Shown: piece after piece, positions 24,557-32,112 of the stretch
How the letters are laid out: every line of letters starts with the position of its first letter
Numbering within the stretch: the stretch's first letter is position 1
Source of the DNA: Dokdonia sinensis
Lineage (GTDB): Bacteria > Bacteroidota > Bacteroidia > Flavobacteriales > Flavobacteriaceae
NCBI RefSeq assembly: GCF_003688895.1
Contig: NZ_REFV01000018.1
Coordinates: 1-64,000 of the forward strand
Direction: 5' to 3'
DNA: 64,000 bases
Made by a program: the position numbers and the translations under genes
The notes under the pieces: generated by a model
What the model saw: the letters and a program-made list of their open reading frames with translations, nothing else
Told to the model about the DNA's origin: nothing
Databases searched by the model: none

Positions 24557-25495
24557 TTATTTTTTGGGAAGAAAAACTTCGGCCATCATACATCGTGCGC
24601 TTCCGCCACCACAGGTCTCTATGGTTTCTAGATTGCTACTCACAATCTCACAGTGTTTTTCTATTCTGTCTATTTGGCTCTTATTTAAGCTCTTGTGTGC
24701 CGCAGCGCTCATCACAAGAAGACGTGTATTATTACTTCCTAACACCTGCAACATATTACCAGCAAATTGGTGCATTTGCGCCTCGCTTATTTCTATGATT
24801 TCTTTGCCCGTCGCCTTAAGGTGCTTAGCCACATTCTTGCGCTCTTTTAAATCATCAATGCTCTCCAGACAGATCACGCAGAAATTCTCTGCCAGACACA
24901 TCATCACATTTGTATGATATATGGGCATACGCTTACCCTCTACTGTTTGATTTGCCGTAAAGATTACTGGAGTATATTCAAAATCTTCACAAAATTCTAT
25001 AAACAATTCTTCATCTGCTCTGGGAGACAAAGCACAATACGCGCGCTCGTTCACACGATCCATAAGGACGCTACCTGTTCCTTCTAGAAAAAAGCCCTCA
25101 TTTTCTGCACTTGTGTAGTCTATGATATTTTCTATATAAAAACCCTCACTTTCTAGACGCATAAAAATCTCCTCGCGACGTTCTTTTCTTCTATTCTCTG
25201 CAAACATTGGGTATATAGCAACATTTCCACTCTCGTGAAAGCTAACCCAATTATTAGGAAACACAGAGTCTGGCGTATCTCCTTTCTCATCATCATTCTC
25301 TACAATGACATTAACACCTTTTTCTCTCAATTTTTCGACAAAACTATCAAACTCCTTTTGAGCCCTTTCATTAATGGCCGCATTCCTGAGGTTAATGTCT
25401 TCTTGAAAATAATTGTTTACCGCCGTTTGCTCGTTCATACGGAACTGCACAGGGCGAATCATAAGGATATTATTTGTGATTTGTCTGTCTGCCAT
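24557..25495 (-). CDS. ctlX: Arginine deiminase-like hydrolase (CtlX type)
   Basis: 312 residues of the guanidino-group-modifying superfamily, related to dimethylarginine and citrulline hydrolases. Visible features are the PDSVFPNNWVSFH segment (active-site Asp and substrate loop), the LEGTGSVLMDR segment, the H-containing YHTNVMM segment and the C-terminal catalytic Cys in GGGSARCMMAE. The family name CtlX refers to citrulline use; the substrate here is not proven. A -7 box (25515-25522) lies 20 bases upstream although ypdA ends only 24 bases away, so it may have its own promoter inside the cluster. Confidence 0.82.
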   Translation of the reverse strand: MADRQITNNILMIRPVQFRMNEQTAVNNYFQEDINLRNAAINERAQKEFDSFVEKLREKGVNVIVENDDEKGDTPDSVFPNNWVSFHESGNVAIYPMFAENRRKERREEIFMRLESEGFYIENIIDYTSAENEGFFLEGTGSVLMDRVNERAYCALSPRADEELFIEFCEDFEYTPVIFTANQTVEGKRMPIYHTNVMMCLAENFCVICLESIDDLKERKNVAKHLKATGKEIIEISEAQMHQFAGNMLQVLGSNNTRLLVMSAAAHKSLNKSQIDRIEKHCEIVSSNLETIETCGGGSARCMMAEVFLPKK

Positions 25496-25514
25496 TGCAC
25501 TAAGTTTAGGGCGA

Positions 25515-25522
25515 CAAAATTA
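25515..25522 (-). promoter_or_regulatory. Internal -7 box before ctlX
   Basis: Plus strand CAAAATTA, i.e. TAATTTTG on the coding strand. It overlaps the last codon of ypdA. No -33 TTG at the usual distance. Confidence 0.4.
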
Positions 25523-26491
25523 CAACTTACTTACTACATCTCGTAGGATAATAGTGGCGTGCTCACGAGTATTTTCTATAAAAAGTTTACTGGTCTGGAG
25601 ACCAGCATTTATCACTCCGGCAACGTAGACCTTAGACAGCGGTGTTTCAAGTGTTTCCGGGTTGTGAATTGGGATCTTATCATCATCATCACTTATGGGA
25701 AGCCCCAGCTTTTCAAACAAGGCGTAATCGGGTTTATACCCAATCATTGCCAGGACAAAATCATTTTCCAGCGTCACCTCTCCGTCTGGTGTTTGAAGTA
25801 GCACCGTATTTGCAGTGATTTGAGACACTGTAGTATTGAAATATGCCTTTATGGAACCTTCCTTGATTCTGTTCTCGATGTTAGGTTTTATCCAATACTT
25901 TGTTTTGGAATATATCTCGGAATCTCGTATGGCCATTGTGACCTCGGCACCTTTATAAAAAGTTTCCAGCGCCACATCGCAGGCAGAGTTTGCTGCTCCT
26001 ACGACCAGTATTTTTTGACCCACGTATGGATGTGGGCTGTCATAAAAGTGTTTGACCTTAGGCAAGTCCTCACCAGGCACGCCCAGCATCCTGGGAGTAT
26101 CGTAAAAACCGGTGCAGATGATGACCGCTTTCGCGAAAGCGGCACCCTTATCAGTCACCACATCATAACCTCCATCACGAGGCTTCATTGCCTCCACCCT
26201 CGTATACAACTTGACATTTAAATCCCAAGCTTCCTGCACCCGGCGAAAGTACTCCAAGGACTCGTTGCGCGTAGGCTTATCTGTATGGGATATGAAAGGC
26301 ACATCTCCTATTTCCAAAAGATTAGACGTGGAGAAAAAGGTCATCTGTTCTGGAAAATTATATAGTGAATTAACCAAAACTCCTTTCTCCACAATAAGAT
26401 AATTGAGATTTTCCTTTTCGGCAGCGATACCGCAAGCAAGACCGATGGGGCCTGCTCCGATAATAATTAAATCAAATTGCTTTCCGTCCAT
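25520..26491 (-). CDS. ypdA: YpdA-family putative bacillithiol disulfide reductase
   Basis: 323 residues, a flavoprotein of the thioredoxin-reductase superfamily. It has the N-terminal FAD motif GAGPIGLACG (near residue 12) and a second NADPH motif GAANSACDVAL near residue 172. It lacks the redox CxxC of thioredoxin reductase, as expected for YpdA. The family reduces oxidised bacillithiol, the low-molecular-weight thiol of many Bacteroidetes. An exact palindrome copy at 26127-26140 is read as AFAKA. It starts 2 bases after the end of trkH, so it is in the trk transcription unit. Confidence 0.88.
   Translation of the reverse strand: MDGKQFDLIIIGAGPIGLACGIAAEKENLNYLIVEKGVLVNSLYNFPEQMTFFSTSNLLEIGDVPFISHTDKPTRNESLEYFRRVQEAWDLNVKLYTRVEAMKPRDGGYDVVTDKGAAFAKAVIICTGFYDTPRMLGVPGEDLPKVKHFYDSPHPYVGQKILVVGAANSACDVALETFYKGAEVTMAIRDSEIYSKTKYWIKPNIENRIKEGSIKAYFNTTVSQITANTVLLQTPDGEVTLENDFVLAMIGYKPDYALFEKLGLPISDDDDKIPIHNPETLETPLSKVYVAGVINAGLQTSKLFIENTREHATIILRDVVSKL
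26127..26140. repeat. Palindrome GCTTTCGCGAAAGC inside ypdA
   Basis: Exact copy, translated AFAKA. Confidence 0.9.
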
Positions 26492-26493
26492 AT

Positions 26494-27990
26494 TTATCGA
26501 TTACGCCAAAAGAATGGAGTGAATAAAATAAGCACCGTAAACAATTCTAAACGACCGATGAGCATCAAGAAACCGCACCACCATTTAGCTCCCGAAGGAA
26601 GCCCTCCAAAATTATCAACTGGACTCAAGCTTCCAAAAGCGGGTCCCACATTTCCTAAAGAAGATGCCGCGCCTCCCAGCGCCGTTTGAAAATCAAGCCC
26701 AAAAGCAGCAAGCACTGATGCGCCGATGATCCAAGAGAGCATATAAAGTATAAAGAAAGCAAGGATATTAAATATAATCCCTCGATCTACAGATTTTGAA
26801 TTGTAACGTACAGGTAATATTGCTCGAGGATGTAATGTCTTTTTAAATTCTACTATTGCATTGCGTATCGTTAATAAGTGACGTACCACCTTAATTCCTC
26901 CCGAAGTTGATCCCGCAGATCCTCCCAAAAACATCAAGCCAAAAAATATTACCGTAAGAAAAGGCGTCCACGCCGTAAAATCTGCCGTTACAAATCCTGT
27001 AGTCGTTATAACTGCGAGCACTTGAAAAAGAGCATGTCTTATAGCACTTTCCCCAGCTCCTAGAACCATAGGATGCTCTATGGACGAAGCACTAACGTCT
27101 GCCTTAAAATAAATTACCAGCGCTGTTAAAATGGAGAATCCTATGACAAAACTCATATACAAACGAAACTCTTCATCTTTTAAAATCTTCTGAATGCGCC
27201 CCTTAAAAGCGAAGTAACTCAGCACAAAATTCATCCCGGCGAGTGCCATAAAGAAAATAATAATATACTGAATGGCAGGATTGTCGTTCCAGTATGCAAC
27301 ACTTGCATTTTTTGTTGAGAATCCACCTGTCGAAAGTGTACTCAAAGCGTGATTTGCTGCGTCAAACAATGACATTCCAGCAATTTTAAGTGCGATAGTC
27401 TCTGCAACCGTAAAGCCAAAGTAGATTAACCAAAGTCGCTTTGCGGTATCTGTAATCCTGGGGTGTAACTTATCTGCGCTTGGCCCAGGAGCTTCTGCGG
27501 TAAACAATTGCATACCTCCTATCCCAAGCAAGGGAAGTATTGCTATAGCAAGTACAATAATTCCCATTCCTCCTATCCAGTGCGTTGTGCTTCGCCAGAA
27601 TAAGATTCCGTTGGGAAGCGCTTCGATATCGCTTAAAATAGAGGCGCCTGTGGTGGTGTAGCCACTTATAGTTTCAAAGAAAGCATTTGTAATGGATGGA
27701 ATTGTTCCTGTAATGAGATACGGTAGCATCCCACTTAAGGACATAAAAAGCCAGCCAAAAGTAACAACGATGTACCCTTCCCGTTTGTTAATTTCCTTGC
27801 GGTGCCCGCGAGTTGCAAACATTAAAATCACCCCTGCAAAAATTGTAAGCAACCCAGCAGACGAGATATGCAAAGCAAATCCATCCTTAGAAAGAAAACT
27901 TACGAGCGCCGAAATGATCATAAACCCACCGTTGCACAACAACAGCAGTCCCATGAGATGAAAAATGATTTTGTAATTTAACTTTGGCAT
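26494..27990 (-). CDS. trkH: TrkH/KtrB-type K+ channel-like transporter subunit
   Basis: 498 residues from the ATG at 27990 (MPKLNYKIIF); the TTG at 28002 would overlap trkA by 8 bases and is less likely. The four pore-loop repeats are visible: TTTGAS near residue 111, STGGFST, TTTGFVTADF and GGSAGSTSGGIK. It forms the K+ pathway in the inner membrane and is gated by the cytoplasmic TrkA protein encoded just upstream. Gene order trkA-trkH on one strand supports a complete two-part system. Confidence 0.95.
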   Translation of the reverse strand: MPKLNYKIIFHLMGLLLLCNGGFMIISALVSFLSKDGFALHISSAGLLTIFAGVILMFATRGHRKEINKREGYIVVTFGWLFMSLSGMLPYLITGTIPSITNAFFETISGYTTTGASILSDIEALPNGILFWRSTTHWIGGMGIIVLAIAILPLLGIGGMQLFTAEAPGPSADKLHPRITDTAKRLWLIYFGFTVAETIALKIAGMSLFDAANHALSTLSTGGFSTKNASVAYWNDNPAIQYIIIFFMALAGMNFVLSYFAFKGRIQKILKDEEFRLYMSFVIGFSILTALVIYFKADVSASSIEHPMVLGAGESAIRHALFQVLAVITTTGFVTADFTAWTPFLTVIFFGLMFLGGSAGSTSGGIKVVRHLLTIRNAIVEFKKTLHPRAILPVRYNSKSVDRGIIFNILAFFILYMLSWIIGASVLAAFGLDFQTALGGAASSLGNVGPAFGSLSPVDNFGGLPSGAKWWCGFLMLIGRLELFTVLILFTPFFWRNR

Positions 27991-27994
27991 CGCG

Positions 27995-29344
27995 CTAGAC
28001 AAACATTTTTTCTACCTTTTTAATAGAACGTGGAAGGCTACATACTACCACCCGATCTCCAGCGACGATTTTAAAATCACCCAGAGCAATGATACCTTCA
28101 CCTGCTCGAACGACCCCAGCAATAGTAGCAGAACGAGGAAAATCTATATCCCTTAATCTTTTACCTTCTACTTCTGAAGTTGGTTTTACAATAAACTCCA
28201 ATAGCTCGGCATTCATATTATTGAGTTTTGTCATTGCAACAACCTCACCTCTACGTATGTATCTAAAGATATTGTTTGCGGCCAGTAGTTTTTTATTAAT
28301 AAGGGTATCAATACCGATACTGTGAGAAAGCTGGAAATAATCCATATTCTCTACAAGCGCGATAGTTTTCTTTACACTTTTGGATTTTGCGACGAGACAC
28401 GACATAATATTAGTCTCACTATCCCCCGTGACTGCTATAAAAGCATCCATATCGTGTATATTCTCCTCTTCCAGCAACTCTACGTTACGACCATCTCCAT
28501 TGAGAACGAGTGCTTTAGGCAAAATATCTGCAAGGTCTGTGGCTTTGTCTCTGTTCTTTTCGATAAGTTTTACGTTAAACTTACTTGAGCAGAGATCGCG
28601 AGCCGTTTTATAGCCTATCTTACTTCCGCCCAGAATCATAACATTCTTAATGTCCTGTTTTGCTTTTCCTGTAAGCTTGTACAACTCTTCTACCCCTCCC
28701 TTTATAGTCATAAAGTAGACCTGATCTCCTTCTTTAAAAATTGTATCTCCACGCGGTATAAGAGTATACTGTGTACCAAATCGCTGTATCGCAATAGGCA
28801 TAAAATGGAGCTCTGGAAATATATTTGCAGCTTCCTTTACACTCTTTCCCACAAAAGATGCTGTACGAGATAAGGTCGTACCTACCATCGTAAGTGCGCC
28901 GTCCTCAAACTCAAAACTATCTGAAAAGGCACTCTGGTTAAGCAATAACTCAATCTCTGCTGCAGCCAGACTTTCTGGTGATATCAACTCATCAATTCCG
29001 AATTTCTGAAAACCTGCAAGTTCCTTATGCTCAATAAATTCTGTGTTTGAAATACGAGCAATTGTCCTTCCTGCTCCCAGTTGTTTTGCCAGTACGCACA
29101 CGGTAATATTTGTCGTTTCACTAGCGGTTACTGCAATGACAAGGTCCACATTTTCTACTCGTGAATCCTGTAAAATCGCAATAGACGTAGCGTCGCCTTT
29201 TATAGTTCTAATATCAAGATGCGTATCTGCATAAGCCAGACTCTCCTTGTCTGTATCGATAAGCGTGATATCTTGAGACTCGTATGATAGCAGTTTAGCT
29301 AGGTGGAAACCCACTTCTCCAGCGCCTGCAATAATAATCTTCAT
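27995..29344 (-). CDS. trkA: Trk K+ uptake regulatory subunit TrkA
   Basis: 449 residues with two tandem RCK units. Each has a Rossmann nucleotide-binding N-domain (GAGEVGFHLAKLL at residue 7, GGSKIGYKTARDL near residue 235) followed by a TrkA-C ligand domain. The full-length two-unit form is the classical TrkA. It binds NAD(H) or ATP/ADP and gates TrkH. It is the first gene of a tight leftward cluster and has a good -7 box 24 bases upstream. Confidence 0.96.
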   Translation of the reverse strand: MKIIIAGAGEVGFHLAKLLSYESQDITLIDTDKESLAYADTHLDIRTIKGDATSIAILQDSRVENVDLVIAVTASETTNITVCVLAKQLGAGRTIARISNTEFIEHKELAGFQKFGIDELISPESLAAAEIELLLNQSAFSDSFEFEDGALTMVGTTLSRTASFVGKSVKEAANIFPELHFMPIAIQRFGTQYTLIPRGDTIFKEGDQVYFMTIKGGVEELYKLTGKAKQDIKNVMILGGSKIGYKTARDLCSSKFNVKLIEKNRDKATDLADILPKALVLNGDGRNVELLEEENIHDMDAFIAVTGDSETNIMSCLVAKSKSVKKTIALVENMDYFQLSHSIGIDTLINKKLLAANNIFRYIRRGEVVAMTKLNNMNAELLEFIVKPTSEVEGKRLRDIDFPRSATIAGVVRAGEGIIALGDFKIVAGDRVVVCSLPRSIKKVEKMFV

Positions 29345-29367
29345 ATAGTATATCCTGAAAAGTGATG

Positions 29368-29375
29368 CAAAGATA
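29368..29375 (-). promoter_or_regulatory. -7 box of the trkA-trkH-ypdA cluster
   Basis: Plus strand CAAAGATA, i.e. TATCTTTG on the coding strand, the best form of the consensus; leader about 20 bases. Confidence 0.65.
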
Positions 29376-29424
29376 TGGGTTTGGTCAAAAAGGAGAATGG
29401 ATGTTATGATTTTGTTGAGATTAC

Positions 29425-29438
29425 GCTTTCGCGAAAGC
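29425..29438. repeat. Palindrome GCTTTCGCGAAAGC
   Basis: Exact intergenic copy between trkA and ubiE. Confidence 0.9.
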
Positions 29439-29570
29439 GGACTTTGAATTTAGGAGGAAGAGAAGGAGTTGGAAACTTTAGGAGGTTGCCCCGCTAGTCA
29501 TCGGGAGTAAATAGTGATTTTGAATGAAATGGAATAGAAATTAATATTTTACGTCACGATCGTTTTAGGA

Positions 29571-29619
29571 GTTTAGTGTTTAGTGTTTAGTGTTTAGTGT
29601 TCAGTGTTCAGTGTTTAGG
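29571..29619. repeat. Heptamer tandem array (GTTTAGT)x7
   Basis: Seven units, four perfect, two GTTCAGT and one GTTTAGG, intergenic. Confidence 0.88.
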
Positions 29620-29772
29620 ATATTCAAATTTTTCCAACTCATAATCCTAAGGAGTCGCCGGAAGACGCTCCCGAAAACAAATACAAGCGACAGCGACGTA
29701 CTCAACACTTTAAACTAATCTCTAGATAAGTCTTAAGTCAATGAAGCAAATCTACACGAGTCCTAAATCATT

Positions 29773-29796
29773 TTCAAGTTCAAGTTCAAGTTCAAG
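29773..29796. repeat. Hexamer tandem array (TTCAAG)x4
   Basis: Four perfect units, followed after 18 bases by TTCGAT/TTTCG-type degenerate units. Related in sequence to the CTCGAA array at 49895. Confidence 0.8.
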
Positions 29797-29860
29797 TTTA
29801 ATTTCCTATTCAAATTCGATTTCGTTTTCGATTTCGATTTCTCAGAGATTTGGGAAGCCG

Positions 29861-29868
29861 TATATTTG
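29861..29868 (+). promoter_or_regulatory. -7 box of ubiE
   Basis: TATATTTG (TAnnTTTG), 15 bases before the ATG at 29884. The TTG used by the longer ORF is part of this box. Confidence 0.6.
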
Positions 29869-29883
29869 CACAAAAATTGCGCA

Positions 29884-30612
29884 ATGTCTAAAAAGGTAAC
29901 GCCTTACAACTCCTCAGACCAGTCTAAAAAACAACAAGTTGAACAGATGTTTGATACCATTTCTGGTGAATACGACGGACTTAATCGAGTCATTTCTTTT
30001 GGGATTGACGTAAAGTGGCGCAAAAAAGTAGTTGCTCATGTCGCTTCAAAAAAACCAGAAAGTATTCTCGACATTGCAACAGGTACAGGAGACCTCATCA
30101 TTAATATGGCGAGTACAGGAGCAACAAGGCTCGTAGGACTAGATATTTCTGAAGGTATGCTCTCCGTAGGTCGAAAAAAAATAAAGGCAAAAGAACTGGA
30201 CAGTCGTATCGAGATGATACAGGCAGATAGTGAGGCGATGCCGTTTGAGGATAATAGTTTTGATGCGATTACTGTGGCCTTCGGCGTACGTAACTTTGAA
30301 AACCTAGAAAAAGGCCTCGCCGAAATCTTGAGAGTATTAAAACCTGGCGGCATCTTTGTCATTCTAGAAACCTCAGTTCCTACAAAGACTCCATTTAAAC
30401 AAGGGTATAATCTCTACAGTAAATATATCTTACCAGGAATAGGCCGAGCATTCTCAAAAGATAAGGTGGCTTACAAATATCTGAGCGAGAGTGCGAGTGT
30501 TTTCCCTTTTGGCGAAGTGCTCAACAATATTTTGCGTAAAATTGGGTTTAAGGACGTGGATGATAAACCACAAACCTTTGGCGTTGCAACCATTTATACC
30601 GCTTCAAAATAA
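29884..30612 (+). CDS. ubiE: Demethylmenaquinone methyltransferase
   Basis: 242 residues from the ATG at 29884 (MSKKVTPYNSS). A class I SAM-dependent methyltransferase of the UbiE/MenG group: MFDTISGEYDGLNRVISFGID at the start, SAM motif I LDIATGTGDL, then NSFDAITVAFGVRNFEN and LKPGGIFVILE. It performs the C-methylation that finishes menaquinone, the quinone that NQR (57339 onward) would reduce. It is followed after 4 bases by porT, the arrangement usual in flavobacteria. Confidence 0.95.
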   Translation: MSKKVTPYNSSDQSKKQQVEQMFDTISGEYDGLNRVISFGIDVKWRKKVVAHVASKKPESILDIATGTGDLIINMASTGATRLVGLDISEGMLSVGRKKIKAKELDSRIEMIQADSEAMPFEDNSFDAITVAFGVRNFENLEKGLAEILRVLKPGGIFVILETSVPTKTPFKQGYNLYSKYILPGIGRAFSKDKVAYKYLSESASVFPFGEVLNNILRKIGFKDVDDKPQTFGVATIYTASK

Positions 30613-30616
30613 CTGT

Positions 30617-31330
30617 ATGAGATTACTTTTTGCTGCTGTTTTTACCCTCTTTTTTGCGTTCCCAACATTTGCCCAACGTGGCGGATGGCTTACGAGACCG
30701 CGTGTGGAAAAACTTCAGAACTTTGACAAACCTACGCTTTCTTGGGGATACTATTTCGGGATGAATAGCTTTGATTTCAACTTTGATTATCAAGAAGACA
30801 GACCAGACATTCAGGTAGAAAAGGAAATAGGTTTTACGGTAGGAATGGTAGGAGACTTAAGAGTTTCAGACCATATTAATATAAGGCTAGAACCTGGATT
30901 AGTATATGCTCAGCGCAATTTAATGTATCCAGACGACCCACAATTTGATACTGACGAAGACCAAATACGAGAGGTAGGTTCCACCTATATTTATGTGCCC
31001 TTACTACTGAGATTTTCTACAAAAAGACTCAATAATGTGAAGCCATTTGTAACTTTTGGGATTGCAACAGCTTATAATCTTTCTAGTAACGAGAAGAATC
31101 CAGATGATAATGGCGATGGGCAGTTTAGAATGAAAACACGACCTTTCTTTTATGATATAGGATTTGGGATTGATATGTATTTAGATCGATTTAAATTTAC
31201 TCCAAGCATACGTGGCGTCTTTGCCGTATCTGACGAACTAGTGCCAGATAATGACCCTAACAGTCCCTGGACAAGCAATATTACAAAAATGTCAACGCGA
31301 GGGATTTTCTTGAACTTTACGTTTCAGTAA
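30617..31330 (+). CDS. porT: PorT-family outer-membrane protein of type IX secretion/gliding
   Basis: 237 residues from the ATG at 30617, with a signal peptide (cut near PTFAQ). The longer ORF from 30491 runs inside ubiE and is rejected. Amphipathic strands and the context (directly after ubiE, with trmH convergent) identify the PorT/SprT type beta-barrel, which is required for type IX secretion in several Bacteroidetes. It overlaps the convergent trmH gene by 7 bases. Confidence 0.82.
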   Translation: MRLLFAAVFTLFFAFPTFAQRGGWLTRPRVEKLQNFDKPTLSWGYYFGMNSFDFNFDYQEDRPDIQVEKEIGFTVGMVGDLRVSDHINIRLEPGLVYAQRNLMYPDDPQFDTDEDQIREVGSTYIYVPLLLRFSTKRLNNVKPFVTFGIATAYNLSSNEKNPDDNGDGQFRMKTRPFFYDIGFGIDMYLDRFKFTPSIRGVFAVSDELVPDNDPNSPWTSNITKMSTRGIFLNFTFQ

Positions 31331-32073
31331 ACAAGTGACGAGCGCCTAAACTCACTCAAACAAATCGCCGTAGCTGTGGCAACATTTAAACTTTCGGTGG
31401 CTTGCTGTGGTCCAAATCTTGGGATTCCTAAACGGTTTGTGACTAAGCTCTCAATTTCTGCCGAAATTCCATTTGCCTCGTTCCCCATCACGAGGATTGC
31501 CTCCTTGGGCAAGACGCTTTTATAGATGTCCTCCCCATCCATAAACGTTCCGTATACAGGGCGTTTCTCACTTGCTAGATATGCGTTCAAATCTTCATAG
31601 GATATTTGCACTCTTGTAAGAGAACCCATTGTGGCCTGAACTACTTTTGGGTTGTAACAGTCTACCGTTTGTTTTGAGCACACAAGCTCCGTAATCCCAA
31701 ACCAGTCGCACAGTCTTATGATGGTACCCAGATTTCCAGGATCACGCACATCGTCTAACACTAAAGTGAGCCCTTCTCGCTTTTTGCTTTCAGCCGCGGG
31801 GATTTTAAAAATGGCGAGTGCGGTTTGAGAAGTGCTTAAAAAGGTTACTTTCTTAAGTTCTTGAGCTGTTACTGTTTCAAAAGTGATGTTTTGGGCTGAT
31901 AACGCTTTCGCGAAAGCGGCCTCCTCCTCCACCCACAATCCATCCAGCTTAAAAGTGGAATCCAGAAGTTCCTGAATGACCTTCACACCTTCGGCAACAA
32001 AGGCTTGTTCCTTAATGCGGTACTTTTTTTGACCGAGGCTCGTTATTCGTTTGGATTGACTTTTGCTTAACAC
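31324..32073 (-). CDS. TrmH-family (SpoU) RNA 2'-O-methyltransferase
   Basis: 249 residues from the GTG at 32073 (MLSKSQSKRITSLGQKKYR), which is the usual flavobacterial N-terminus; the GTG at 32121 overlaps the divergent tamL start. The SpoU motifs are visible: DDVRDPGNLGTIIRLCDWFG, VMGNEANGIS and QATESLNVATATAI, which form the knotted SAM site. The N-terminal substrate-binding domain is present. The target is probably a 23S rRNA or tRNA ribose. It contains an exact palindrome copy (31904) read as AFAKA. Confidence 0.9.
   Translation of the reverse strand: MLSKSQSKRITSLGQKKYRIKEQAFVAEGVKVIQELLDSTFKLDGLWVEEEAAFAKALSAQNITFETVTAQELKKVTFLSTSQTALAIFKIPAAESKKREGLTLVLDDVRDPGNLGTIIRLCDWFGITELVCSKQTVDCYNPKVVQATMGSLTRVQISYEDLNAYLASEKRPVYGTFMDGEDIYKSVLPKEAILVMGNEANGISAEIESLVTNRLGIPRFGPQQATESLNVATATAICLSEFRRSSLVY
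31904..31917. repeat. Palindrome GCTTTCGCGAAAGC inside the trmH-family gene
   Basis: Exact copy, translated AFAKA. Confidence 0.9.
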
Positions 32074-32112
32074 TATATAAGACGTATTTTTGACTCTAAA
32101 TAAAGGCCTCGC

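Larger units (their letters stand above)
29345..29883. other. trkA-ubiE divergent spacer with several simple repeats
   Basis: 539 bases without a gene. From left to right it holds the trkA -7 box, an exact palindrome copy (29425-29438), a heptamer array (29571-29619), a hexamer array TTCAAGx4 (29773-29796), a TTCGAT/TTTCG-rich run (29815-29840) and the ubiE -7 box. Confidence 0.6.

Noticed and set aside
30491-30616. N-terminal extension of porT into ubiE
   Set aside because: The signal peptide begins at 30617, and the extension is out of frame inside the conserved end of ubiE.
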